Origin: Novosphingobium sp. MD-1
GTDB lineage: Bacteria; Pseudomonadota; Alphaproteobacteria; Sphingomonadales; Sphingomonadaceae
NCBI RefSeq assembly: GCF_001014975.1
Contig: NZ_BBXA01000030.1
Span: forward strand, 79,501 to 143,500
DNA: 64,000 nt
Reading direction: 5' to 3'
In this document: positions 51,501-58,187 of the stretch, piece after piece
How positions within the stretch are numbered: position 1 is the first letter of the stretch
How the letters are laid out: every line of letters starts with the position of its first letter
The notes under the pieces: generated by a model
Database searches by the model: none
Told to the model about the DNA's origin: nothing
What the model saw: the letters and a program-made list of their open reading frames with translations, nothing else
Translations under genes and position numbers: made by a program

Positions 51501-51664
51501 TTGTGGTGATCGGCGGGCTGATCTCGTCCACGCTGCTCACGCTGGTGCTGCTGCCGATCCTCTATGAACGCTTCGGGGAATCGCAGGCCGAACGGGAGGC
51601 TGGAGATCGCGTTGTCGATCCCGGACCCGGGGCCGTGGAAGAAGGGGAGGCGTCCCATGCGTAA
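48524..51664 (+). CDS. heavy-metal efflux RND pump (CzcA/CusA family)
   Basis: 1046 aa, 12 membrane helices in two halves with large periplasmic loops, a proton-driven exporter. The start MLRRLVEKALSLRLVM, the porter motif VNLPIDAFPDISSTQVKI and the TM4 motif with D401 and E408 (DGAVVVVEN) mark the heavy-metal (HME) branch. The TM4 signature is a DG form more like the divalent-metal pumps than the copper/silver CusA form, but it is not the standard DFG type, so the cation is uncertain. The gene overlaps the outer-membrane factor by 8 bases. Confidence 0.92.
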   Translation: MLRRLVEKALSLRLVMIGLALVLAGAGAWSFVNLPIDAFPDISSTQVKIILKAPGMTPEEVESRVIAPIEMEMLGIPDQNVLRSVAKYAIADITIDFKDGTDIYWARNQVAERLNGAMGDLPNTVTGGLAPISTPLSDMYMFTLEGPQSLAEKRRALDWIIRPALRTVPGVADVNSLGGHAETFEVSPNPAAMAAAGLTVSDLTTAIEGGNRNDGAGRLVTGEEALIVRSTGAIRTLDDLSSVVVRSSPAGIVRVGDLATVRIGSLTRYGAVTRDGKGEAVEGLVIGLKGADASKVVQGVKARLTEIAPSLPKGMSVSVFYDRSELIGHAVGTVEEALLEATVLVIVLLLLFLGDARASVIVALALPMAALLTFICMRAIGLTANLMSLGGLAIAVGMLIDGAVVVVENVVERLSDERHAKSGKLYNVLVASAEVATPVASGMAIIALVFLPLLTLEGLEGKLFAPVALTIVLALLSALVLSLTLVPVLAYYVLKVRLGHHEPWLMRQLGPRYAALLKGAFARKRLVFSIAGVSLLLTGVAYSATGKTFLPTMDEGSVIVQLTKVPSISLPHSLDDDMKVQRAIRAKVPEVTEVIARTGSDELGLDPMGLNETDSFLKLKPRSEWRVNDKDWLVEEIRKVMEDLPGIQPTFTQPIEMRISEMLTGARGDLAIKLFGPDIAELSRLAGQIQQRLQTIPGTSEAVTVANDKVDYLQFDIDRAAAGRVGMPVNDLQDAMRAQVEGVRAGVVAEGVRRVPIVVRGDSGAQDAGVQSFADQLYRSPSGQLVRASDVAKVSRVEGPVKLEHENGSRFAMIQAFVSGRDLVGYVDEAKADIARNVKLPAGYRIVWGGQFENQQRASARLALVLPISLAMIFVVLYATLRSVRASLLILVNIPFAMVGGMISLAMSGQYLSVPASVGFIALLGIAVLNGLVMVSYFRQLREGGMPLAEAVRRGAERRLRPVLMTATIAAFGLVPLLFATGPGSEIQKPLAIVVIGGLISSTLLTLVLLPILYERFGESQAEREAGDRVVDPGPGAVEEGEASHA

Positions 51665-52907
51665 GCATGCGCTGCTGGCGCTTCCCGCGCTTCTGGCGGC
51701 CCTGCCGGCGCTGGCGGCGGACCCGGGCCTGCCCGATACCGAGGCCGTGCGGGCCGCGCTCGACGCGCATCCCAGCGTACAGGCGGCGGACGCGCGGGTC
51801 GATGCCGCGCGCGCCGAAGCCGGAGCATTGCGGCGGGGCACGCAGGAGTTCAATCTCTATACCAGCTACATGAGCCGCACGGTCGACCGGGAAGGGCGCT
51901 ACAACGAGTTCGACGCGCAATTGACCCGGCCGGTGCGCCTGCCCGGCAAGGGGCGGCTCGACCGGCAGATCGGGGATCTGGGGATAGAGGCCGCGCACAA
52001 CATGGCCGAGGACGCGCGCCATCAGGCGGCGCTGGTGCTGGCGCAGGAATGGTGGGACTGGCTGGGCGCGGCGGAGGAAGCCAAAGTCGACCGGCAGGCG
52101 GTCAGCAATCTGGAAGCCACGCTCAAGGCCGTGCAGCGGCGCGTGGCGTTGCGCGATGCCGCGCAGCTGGACGCCGATCAGGCCGCCGCCGCGCTGGGAA
52201 CGGCGAAAGTCGCCGCCGCGCAGTCGGCGGGGCGGGCGCAACTCGCCCGTGTGCGGCTGGCAACCCATTTCGCCTCGTTGCCCTTGCCGGTGGAGGCGCC
52301 CGAAGTGCCACGGCCGGTCATGCCGGGCGAGAGCCTGGAAAGCTACGGCGCGCGGATGTTCGTGCGCAGCCACGAGATCGCGGCGGCGGAAGCGGAACTG
52401 CACAAGCGCGAAGCCATGGCCGAGCGCGTCCGGCAGGACCGGTTGGCCGATCCCAGCGTGGGCGTGCGCCTGTTCTCCGAACGCGGCGGCATGGAAAAGG
52501 GCGCCGGCGTGATCTTCTCCATGCCGATCGGCGGCGGACACCGCACCGCGCTGGCCGAGCAGGCCGATGCGCAGGCGAACGCGGCGCGCGCCGATGCGCT
52601 GGCCGCGCGCATGGCGGTACAGGAGACGGCCAGCGGCGATATCGCCGAGGTGCGCTTCCGGTACGAAAGCTGGCAACGCGCGCGCGAAGCGCTGGATGCG
52701 CAGGTGGCGGCGCTGGTGAAGCTGCGGCGTGGCCAGGCAGCGGGCGAGATCGATCTGTCCGATGTGCTGTTCGGCGAGCGACAGGTGCAGGACGCGTTCC
52801 GTGCCGAGGCCGCCGCACGCACCGAGGCAATGCGGATGCTCACGCGCATCCGTATCGACAGCCACGAACTGTGGATCGGCGATGCGGAGGATGCGGCCAA
52901 GCAATAG
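51657..52907 (+). CDS. TolC-like outer-membrane efflux channel (CzcC type)
   Basis: 416 aa. A signal peptide (residues 1-20, LPALLAALPALAA) is followed by the outer-membrane efflux protein repeats: long helices with LPDTEAVRAALDAHPSVQAADARVDAARAEAG and a mid repeat around 210-330 before the second helical half. It completes the tripartite pump. The start ATG at 51657 overlaps the RND stop; frames further upstream are inside the pump gene. No lipobox Cys is seen. Confidence 0.87.
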   Translation: MRKHALLALPALLAALPALAADPGLPDTEAVRAALDAHPSVQAADARVDAARAEAGALRRGTQEFNLYTSYMSRTVDREGRYNEFDAQLTRPVRLPGKGRLDRQIGDLGIEAAHNMAEDARHQAALVLAQEWWDWLGAAEEAKVDRQAVSNLEATLKAVQRRVALRDAAQLDADQAAAALGTAKVAAAQSAGRAQLARVRLATHFASLPLPVEAPEVPRPVMPGESLESYGARMFVRSHEIAAAEAELHKREAMAERVRQDRLADPSVGVRLFSERGGMEKGAGVIFSMPIGGGHRTALAEQADAQANAARADALAARMAVQETASGDIAEVRFRYESWQRAREALDAQVAALVKLRRGQAAGEIDLSDVLFGERQVQDAFRAEAAARTEAMRMLTRIRIDSHELWIGDAEDAAKQ

Positions 52908-52948
52908 CGCTGAGGGACATTCGGCGACGCTGGAAATCCCACCCCCAA

Positions 52949-52970
52949 CCCCTCCCGCAGGCGGGAGGGG
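52949..52970. repeat. REP-like palindrome downstream of the efflux operon
   Basis: CCCCTCCCGC (52949-52958) pairs perfectly with GCGGGAGGGG (52961-52970), loop AG. It is preceded by CCCCCAA (52942-52948). The design CCCCAACCCCTCCC is close to the palindrome at 17379-17400 and echoes the DUF559 repeats. Confidence 0.65.
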
Positions 52971-53048
52971 AGCGAGACTTGCGTCGCCGCAGGCAGCCTT
53001 AGCCGCTGCGGGGTGGGCGCTGCCTTTGCAAGCGAAGCGACAATTGCC

Positions 53049-53076
53049 AAAAAAAGGGCGGGAAACGACCCGCCCC
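53049..53076 (-). terminator. intrinsic terminator of the cytochrome b561 / cytochrome c' pair
   Basis: GGGCGGG (53056-53062) pairs with CCCGCCC (53069-53075), loop AAACGA. On the minus strand seven T residues follow. It lies 9 bases after the cytochrome b561 stop. Confidence 0.82.
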
Positions 53077-53084
53077 TTCTCGCC

Positions 53085-53807
53085 TTACATGTAGGATTCG
53101 TCCGCCGAGGGCGGCGGTGCTTGCCACGCCTGCTTCGCCTGCTCGAGCGAGAACGGCGCGCCCAGCGCGACCCAGCCGGCGAACGCGGCCGCGAGTATCA
53201 CGCTGAAGATCAAACGCCACGCCGGAGCGAACGTGGGGTGTTCGACGGCTTGCGTGAAAGCCTTGTGCCCGGACAGCATCGGGTGGACCAGATTGTCGCG
53301 CTTCACGAACAGGTAGAACAGGACAGCGGCGACGTGAAGGGCCACGAACAGCAGCAGGATATTGAACACGACCTCGTGCGCTTCGCCTGCCGCATCGCCC
53401 GTATCGTAGGAAACGAAATGGTTGAGCGGGCCAGAAGCGACCGCATCGCTATCCTGCGCGATCAGGCCCAGGCCCACTTGCAGCGCCAGCAGGCCCAGCA
53501 GGACCAGCACGCTCCAGCCGCCCAGCGGATTGTGTCCGACGATGGTCGGCGCCTTGCCTTCGCGCGATGCCCTGAGATAGGCGAGGACGGCGCCCGGCCC
53601 CTTCACAAAGCTGCCGAAGCGAGCGGTCGATCCGCCGAGGAAGCCCCACAGCACGCGGAACACCACCAGCCCCAGCATGACGAGGCCGATGGTCTTGTGC
53701 AGATCGATCTTGCCGTTTTCACCGGTCCACCAGAGCGCGCCGAACAGCGCGACGACACTCCAGTGGAACAGGCGAACCGGCGCGTCCCAGAGCCGGACCT
53801 TGCCCAT
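53085..53807 (-). CDS. cytochrome b561-family (cytochrome b/b6 domain) membrane protein
   Basis: 240 aa with four or five membrane helices carrying the haem-binding histidines: RLFHWS (about residue 15), DLHKTIG (about 37), and AHEVVFN and ALHVAAVL in later helices. It passes electrons from quinol or another donor to a periplasmic acceptor. The start at 53807 overlaps the cytochrome c' stop by one base, so its partner is probably that cytochrome. A longer frame upstream is inside the neighbour. The C-terminus DESYM is followed at once by the terminator. Confidence 0.88.
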   Translation of the reverse strand: MGKVRLWDAPVRLFHWSVVALFGALWWTGENGKIDLHKTIGLVMLGLVVFRVLWGFLGGSTARFGSFVKGPGAVLAYLRASREGKAPTIVGHNPLGGWSVLVLLGLLALQVGLGLIAQDSDAVASGPLNHFVSYDTGDAAGEAHEVVFNILLLFVALHVAAVLFYLFVKRDNLVHPMLSGHKAFTQAVEHPTFAPAWRLIFSVILAAAFAGWVALGAPFSLEQAKQAWQAPPPSADESYM

Positions 53808-54265
53808 CAGTGGCGTTCGCGGAAGTTGTCGTGGCAGCCCTTGCACGCGCCGCCGACCGCCGGGAAGGCGGTACGGATGCGGTTAAGATCGCCGCTGGTA
53901 GCCGCCGCCCGAAGATCGCCGGCCTTCGTCACGAGATTACGCGTAGCGCCCTGGAAATCGGCCGGGCGCTGCCAGATGGCGGCGAGCGCTTCGGTCTTCA
54001 CGCCCGATTCCGGGCCGGAGCCGCGCGGGAACCCGTGGCCGACGTGGCCGGCCGCCTGGTTCAGCGACTGCGCGCTGGCGCGGATCACGCCAAGGTCGGG
54101 CGCGGGCTTCTTCAGCTCCTCCCCGATAGCCTTCATCGCGCGGCCCAACTGCTTGAAGTTCGCCTGGCGCGCGGCGACCGTTTCGGCTGGCGTCGCGGCG
54201 ATCGCGGAAACCACGGTTCCCGAAGCGGCCAGCGCGGCGAGGGCGAGAACGATGTGCTTTTTCAT
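53807..54265 (-). CDS. cytochrome c' (class II cytochrome c)
   Basis: 152 aa. A signal peptide (about residues 1-23, AALAASGTVVSAIAATP) exports it. The mature protein is a four-helix bundle with a single haem site CKGCHDNFRE close to the C-terminus, the defining layout of cytochrome c'. Members bind NO, CO or O2 and are linked to nitrosative stress or electron transfer. It is translated with a cytochrome b561-like partner. It starts 118 bases after folD on the same strand, with no clear promoter seen. Confidence 0.92.
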   Translation of the reverse strand: MKKHIVLALAALAASGTVVSAIAATPAETVAARQANFKQLGRAMKAIGEELKKPAPDLGVIRASAQSLNQAAGHVGHGFPRGSGPESGVKTEALAAIWQRPADFQGATRNLVTKAGDLRAAATSGDLNRIRTAFPAVGGACKGCHDNFRERH

Positions 54266-54383
54266 CCGTGAAGGCTCCTTGGAAATTCCATCCGGGCATA
54301 GCGCAAAAACCGGGGCTTGCGACAGGGGATTTGTCGCAAACCGTATCCGTTCTCCCACCCTTTTCAGGGCGCTTTCCTTCGTG

Positions 54384-55256
54384 TCAGGCGTTGCTCGATC
54401 CGCTGGCGATCCGCGCGGCGCGCACGGTGTTGGCCAGGAGGCAAGCGATGGTCATCGGGCCGACGCCGCCGGGCACCGGCGTTACCGCGCGCGCATGTTC
54501 CAGTTCGTGCGTGGCGCAATCGCCGACGATCTTCGAGGAGCCGTCATGATCGGTGACCCGGGTGATGCCCACGTCGATCACCACCGCACCGGGCTTCACC
54601 CAATAGCCGCGCACCAGTTGCGGCGCGCCCGCGGCGGCGACGATGATATCGGCCTTGCGCGCCACGTCGGGCAGGTCGCGCGTTTCGATGTGGGTGACGG
54701 TAACGGTCGCCTCACGTTCGAGCAGCAGCATCGATACCGGCTTGCCGACGATGTTCGACTTGCCGATCACCACGGCGTTGAGGCCACGGTAATCGTCGAT
54801 CACGCTGTCGAGCAGCATCATGATGCCGAGCGGGGTGCAGGGCACCAGCCCGCCGGTGCCGGTCGAAAGGCGCCCGACGTTGACGGGGTGGAAGCCATCG
54901 ACATCCTTGAGCGGGCTGATCCGGTCGAGCACGCGCGCGGCATCGATGCCCGCGGGCAGCGGCAGCTGGACGAGAATGCCATGCACGGCCGGATCCGCGT
55001 TGAGCTGGTCGATCAGCGCGTGGAGTTCGCCTTCCGCCGTCGTTGCCGGCATGCGGTGTTCGAACGAGACGATCCCGGCCTTGCGGCACTGGGCGATCTT
55101 GCGGCCGACATAGACCTCGCTGGCGGGATCGTTACCGACCAGCACCACGGCAAGGCCGGGCGGCGTACCGGTTTCCGCCACGATCTGCCGGACTTCGTCC
55201 GCTGTGCGCTCGGTCAGCGCGCGCGCCATGGCTTTGCCATCGATGATCTGGGCCAT
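54384..55256 (-). CDS. folD: bifunctional methylenetetrahydrofolate dehydrogenase / methenyltetrahydrofolate cyclohydrolase
   Basis: 290 aa, the normal length. It interconverts 5,10-methylene- and 10-formyl-tetrahydrofolate with NADP+. The catalytic lysine is K53 in SEVYVGRKIAQC; the DPAVHGILVQLPLP loop and the Rossmann signature PLKDVDGFHPVNVGRL and VVIGKSNIVGKP are intact, ending with PVPGGVGPMTIACLLANT. The promoter region contains a TTGTATG/CATACAA palindrome. Distance to the cytochrome genes suggests a separate transcript. Confidence 0.96.
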   Translation of the reverse strand: MAQIIDGKAMARALTERTADEVRQIVAETGTPPGLAVVLVGNDPASEVYVGRKIAQCRKAGIVSFEHRMPATTAEGELHALIDQLNADPAVHGILVQLPLPAGIDAARVLDRISPLKDVDGFHPVNVGRLSTGTGGLVPCTPLGIMMLLDSVIDDYRGLNAVVIGKSNIVGKPVSMLLLEREATVTVTHIETRDLPDVARKADIIVAAAGAPQLVRGYWVKPGAVVIDVGITRVTDHDGSSKIVGDCATHELEHARAVTPVPGGVGPMTIACLLANTVRAARIASGSSNA

Positions 55257-55329
55257 CTGTCGTCTCCCCCTGCGTACCGGAACTGCGTGCCGGAATTTCG
55301 TCCGGACCGGAGCTGGCGGCTAGCATAAA

Positions 55330-55348
55330 TTGTATGTGTTGCATACAA
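55330..55348. promoter_or_regulatory. 7 bp palindrome in the folD promoter, candidate operator
   Basis: TTGTATG (55330-55336) and CATACAA (55342-55348) are separated by TGTTG. On the minus strand TTGTAT and TATGCT could be -35 and -10, so the palindrome lies in the promoter. It is 74-92 bases before the folD start. Confidence 0.4.
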
Positions 55349-55383
55349 AATTTGCGCAATGTCCGTATCGGCGAGCCGCAGAC

Positions 55384-55418
55384 AAAAAAGGGGCCGACCA
55401 GTTGCCCGGTCGGCCCTT
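55384..55418 (-). terminator. intrinsic terminator with no coding gene in front of it
   Basis: GGGCCGACC (55391-55399) pairs with GGTCGGCCC (55408-55416). On the minus strand it is followed by a run of six T. It ends the small RNA candidate at 55384-55483. Confidence 0.8.
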
Positions 55419-55483
55419 GAAAGTTTGGGAGAGGATGCCTGAAAGGCCCGCTCCATATGGGTCGGTTACGAATTGTGTGCAAG
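55384..55483 (-). ncRNA. candidate small regulatory RNA (about 100 nt)
   Basis: On the minus strand TTGCAA (55518-55513) and, 17 bases on, TTTTAT (55495-55490) could be a sigma-70 promoter. The predicted transcript has no plausible open frame, a CCTCTCCC stretch (55434-55427) that resembles the C-rich anti-ribosome-site motifs of alphaproteobacterial sRNAs, and a strong terminator. It lies in an AT-rich region (33 percent GC in 55501-55560), separate from the folD gene. It is inference from layout only; no known RNA family is recognised. Confidence 0.45.
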
Positions 55484-55612
55484 TGCGAAATAAAAATACC
55501 TTAATGCATTTTTTGCAACTGTAAAATGCGTCCCCGTGCATAATGTGCATAAAAATCAATATTTTGTTTTGAAATGGCGAACTTTTGGCCGCCGCCGAGC
55601 CTAATCCCGGAC

Positions 55613-55658
55613 CGCAAAATCCTGCCTGAAGTGTCTCGCTAGCGAGACGGATTTTGCG
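55613..55658. repeat. nested palindrome after the FAD-dehydrogenase gene
   Basis: CGCAAAATCC (55613-55622) pairs with GGATTTTGCG (55649-55658). Inside is a perfect 16-base palindrome GTCTCGCTAGCGAGAC (55633-55648) plus a 10-base one-sided bulge. It is 15 bases after the stop at 55673 (minus strand) and has no T-run. It may be a terminator, an mRNA end or a protein-binding site. Confidence 0.55.
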
Positions 55659-55672
55659 AAAGCGAACGATGC

Positions 55673-57310
55673 TCAGGCCGCCGCCGCGCTTTGCCCCGTC
55701 ATGTCGAGCGCCAGCGCTTCGGCCACGCGGATACCGTCCACCGCCGCCGAGAGAATGCCGCCCGCGTAGCCAGCGCCTTCACCTGCGGGATAGAGGCCGC
55801 GCGTGTTCACGCTCTGGAAGTCGGCCCCGCGCCGGATGCGGATGGGGGAGGAGGTGCGCGTTTCCACCCCGGTCAGCACCACGTCGGGGTGATCGTATCC
55901 GGGAACCTGCCGGCCAAACGCGGGCAGCGCCTCGCGGATCGATTCGATCACGAAATCGGGCAGGCATTGCGAAAGATCGGTCAGGTGAACGCCGGGCTGA
56001 TAGGACGGCGTGACCTCCCCGAACGTGGTGGAGGGCCGGCCGGCCAGGAAATCGCCCAGCTTCTGCCCCGGCGCCTTGTAGTTCGAACCGCCGGCGACAT
56101 AGGCCAGCGATTCCCAGTGGCGTTGATAGGCGATGCCCGCCAGCGGGCCGCCGGGATAATCGCGATCCGGGCTGATATCGACAACGATGCCCGAATTGGC
56201 GTTGAATTCGGCGCGCGAATACTGGCTCATGCCGTTGGTGACGACCCGCCCTTCCTCGCTCGTCGCGGCGACGACGCGTCCGCCGGGGCACATGCAGAAG
56301 CTGTAGACCGTGCGGCCGTTGGAACACTGGTGCGAGATCGAATAGGCGGCCGCGCCCAGGATCGGGTTACCGGCGCCGGGACCATAGCGGGCCTTGTCGA
56401 TCCAGCTTTGCGGATGTTCGATCCGCACGCCGATCGCGAAAGGCTTGGCTTCCACATACACGCCGCAATCGTGCAGGACATGGAACGTATCGCGCGCGCT
56501 GTGGCCAACCGCGAGCACGACGTGGCTGGCCGGCAGGAACTCGCCATTGCTGAGGTGCAGGCCCCTCAAGGAGCGGGTGCCGTCGGCGGCGGTCTCGATC
56601 TCGAAATCCTCGACGCGGGTCTGGAAGCGGTATTCGCCGCCCAGCGCCTCGATCGTTTCGCGGATGCTCATGACCATGGTGACGAGCCGGAACGTGCCGA
56701 TATGCGGGTGCGCCTCGGTCAGGATGTCGTCCGGCGCGCCCGCCTTGACGAATTCGACCAGCACCTTGCGGCCCAGGTGGCGCGGGTCCTTGATCCGGCT
56801 GTAGAGCTTGCCATCGGAGAACGTGCCCGCGCCGCCTTCGCCGAACTGGACGTTCGATTCCGGCGTAAGCACGCTGCGGCGCCACAGGCCCCAGGTATCC
56901 TTGGTCCGTTCGCGCACCGCCTTGCCGCGCTCGATGATGATCGGGCGGAACCCCATCTGCGCCAGGATCAGCGCCGCCAGCAGCCCGCAGGGGCCGGCGC
57001 CGATGACCACGGGGCGGGGGGCGTCGGCAGGCGGGGGCGCTGATGTGACGAAGCGGTACGCGGTATCGGGCGTGGGGCGGACGTGCGGGTCGCCGGCGAG
57101 GCGCGCGAGTACGGCGGCTTCGTCGGCCAGTGTCACGTCGATCGCATAGACCAGCTTGATCGCGCTCTTGCGCCGCGCGTCATTGCCACGCCGGGCAATG
57201 GTGTAGCGCACGAGGTCGGAGGGCGTGATGCCCAGCCGTTCGACGATCGCGGCTTCCAGCGCTTCGGGCGTGTGGTCGAGCGGCAGCTTGAGTTCGGTAA
57301 TGCGCAGCAT
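55673..57310 (-). CDS. FAD-dependent dehydrogenase (COG2509-like NAD(P)/FAD oxidoreductase)
   Basis: 545 aa. An N-terminal lobe of about 100 residues (MLRITELKLPLDHTPEALEA) precedes a Rossmann FAD motif VIGAGPCGLLAALILA (about residues 104-119), and later GEGAGYAGGILSAAVDGIRVAEAL closes the FAD fold. A YSFCMCPGG stretch with two Cys (about residue 345) and the QFGEGGAGTFSDGK block are typical of the family. The physiological substrate is unknown. The start is the ATG at 57310; 56 upstream codons are not family-like. It is divergent from modA. Confidence 0.88.
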   Translation of the reverse strand: MLRITELKLPLDHTPEALEAAIVERLGITPSDLVRYTIARRGNDARRKSAIKLVYAIDVTLADEAAVLARLAGDPHVRPTPDTAYRFVTSAPPPADAPRPVVIGAGPCGLLAALILAQMGFRPIIIERGKAVRERTKDTWGLWRRSVLTPESNVQFGEGGAGTFSDGKLYSRIKDPRHLGRKVLVEFVKAGAPDDILTEAHPHIGTFRLVTMVMSIRETIEALGGEYRFQTRVEDFEIETAADGTRSLRGLHLSNGEFLPASHVVLAVGHSARDTFHVLHDCGVYVEAKPFAIGVRIEHPQSWIDKARYGPGAGNPILGAAAYSISHQCSNGRTVYSFCMCPGGRVVAATSEEGRVVTNGMSQYSRAEFNANSGIVVDISPDRDYPGGPLAGIAYQRHWESLAYVAGGSNYKAPGQKLGDFLAGRPSTTFGEVTPSYQPGVHLTDLSQCLPDFVIESIREALPAFGRQVPGYDHPDVVLTGVETRTSSPIRIRRGADFQSVNTRGLYPAGEGAGYAGGILSAAVDGIRVAEALALDMTGQSAAAA

Positions 57311-57382
57311 GGCTCCGTCCCTAGTCGTCCGCGTGGCGCAGGGAAAGCCGGCAAACTTTTTCGCGTGACCGGGCGGTGCCGA

Positions 57383-57406
57383 GGCTATATCCGGAAGAAT
57401 ATAGAA
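57383..57406. promoter_or_regulatory. Mo-box (ModE-type operator) before modA
   Basis: CTATAT (57385-57390) and ATATAG (57399-57404) are separated by 8 bases, matching the core of ModE sites (TATATA-N6-TATATA spacing). It ends 13 bases before the modA ATG, where a repressor could block transcription when molybdate is plentiful. No modE gene is in the window. Confidence 0.65.
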
Positions 57407-57417
57407 ATGGGTGGTTG

Positions 57418-58179
57418 ATGCCGAGACAGCTTTCCGCGTTCCTTGTCCTTCTTTTGGCGTTGACCGGCGTTCCGGCATTTGCCGGGCCTCCGGTCGTGCT
57501 GGCGGCGGCGAGCTTGCAGGAATCGCTGAACGCCGCCGCCGATGCCTGGGCGCGCAAGGGGCATGAGCGCCCGGTGATCTCGTTTGCGGGATCGTCAGCG
57601 CTTGCCCGGCAGATCGAGGCGGGCGCGCCGGCCGACCTGTTCATTTCCGCCGACGAGGAATGGATGGACCATGTTTCCGCGCGCGGACTGGTGCGCAAGG
57701 GCACGCGGGCGGCGTTCCTTACCAACCGGCTGGTGCTGGTCTCGTCAGCCGCAAGCCGCGCCGCGTTGGTGATCGGACCGCGCTTTCCGCTGGCCCGCGC
57801 GCTGGGCAGCGCCGGGCGGCTGGCCATGGCTGATCCCGATGCCGTGCCGGCGGGGCGCTATGGCCGCGAAGCGCTGACCCGGCTGGGTGTGTGGCCAAGT
57901 GTGCAGGCGCGCGTGGCCAGGGCCGAAAACGTGCGCGCCGCCATGGCGTTGGTCGAACGCGGCGCGGCACCGCTCGGCGTGGTCTATGCCACCGATGCGC
58001 GCGCCAGCACCGGGGTGCGCATTGCCGGCTGGTTCCCCGCGAACAGCCATACGCCGATCACCTACCCGATCGCGCAACTGAGCGGCTCGCGCGCGCCCGA
58101 TGCTGCCGGGTTCGAACGCTTCCTGCTCTCGCGCGAAGGCAAGGCGATCTTCGCGCGGTTCGGTTTCGGCACGCGGTAA
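57418..58179 (+). CDS. modA: molybdate ABC transporter substrate-binding protein
   Basis: 253 aa periplasmic protein that binds molybdate (and tungstate) for the ModBC permease. A signal peptide (about residues 1-22, LLLALTGVPAFA) is followed by VVLAAASLQESLNAAADAW and FAGSSALARQIEAGAPADLFISAD, the ligand loops with conserved serines, then AENVRAAMALVERGAAPLGVVYATDA. The start ATG at 57418 (MPRQLSAFLV) gives a good signal; 14 upstream codons overlap the Mo-box and are unlikely. It is 8 bases from modB. Confidence 0.94.
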   Translation: MPRQLSAFLVLLLALTGVPAFAGPPVVLAAASLQESLNAAADAWARKGHERPVISFAGSSALARQIEAGAPADLFISADEEWMDHVSARGLVRKGTRAAFLTNRLVLVSSAASRAALVIGPRFPLARALGSAGRLAMADPDAVPAGRYGREALTRLGVWPSVQARVARAENVRAAMALVERGAAPLGVVYATDARASTGVRIAGWFPANSHTPITYPIAQLSGSRAPDAAGFERFLLSREGKAIFARFGFGTR

Positions 58180-58187
58180 GGCACTTC

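Noticed and set aside
53013..55328. 771-codon plus-strand frame spanning cytochrome genes and folD
   Set aside because: It overlaps three well-supported minus-strand genes and their terminator; composition is reverse-frame-like.
55320..55559. 79-codon minus-strand frame through the sRNA candidate
   Set aside because: It crosses the strong terminator and the folD promoter, and the Cys/His/Arg/Phe mix has no protein-like pattern or ribosome site.
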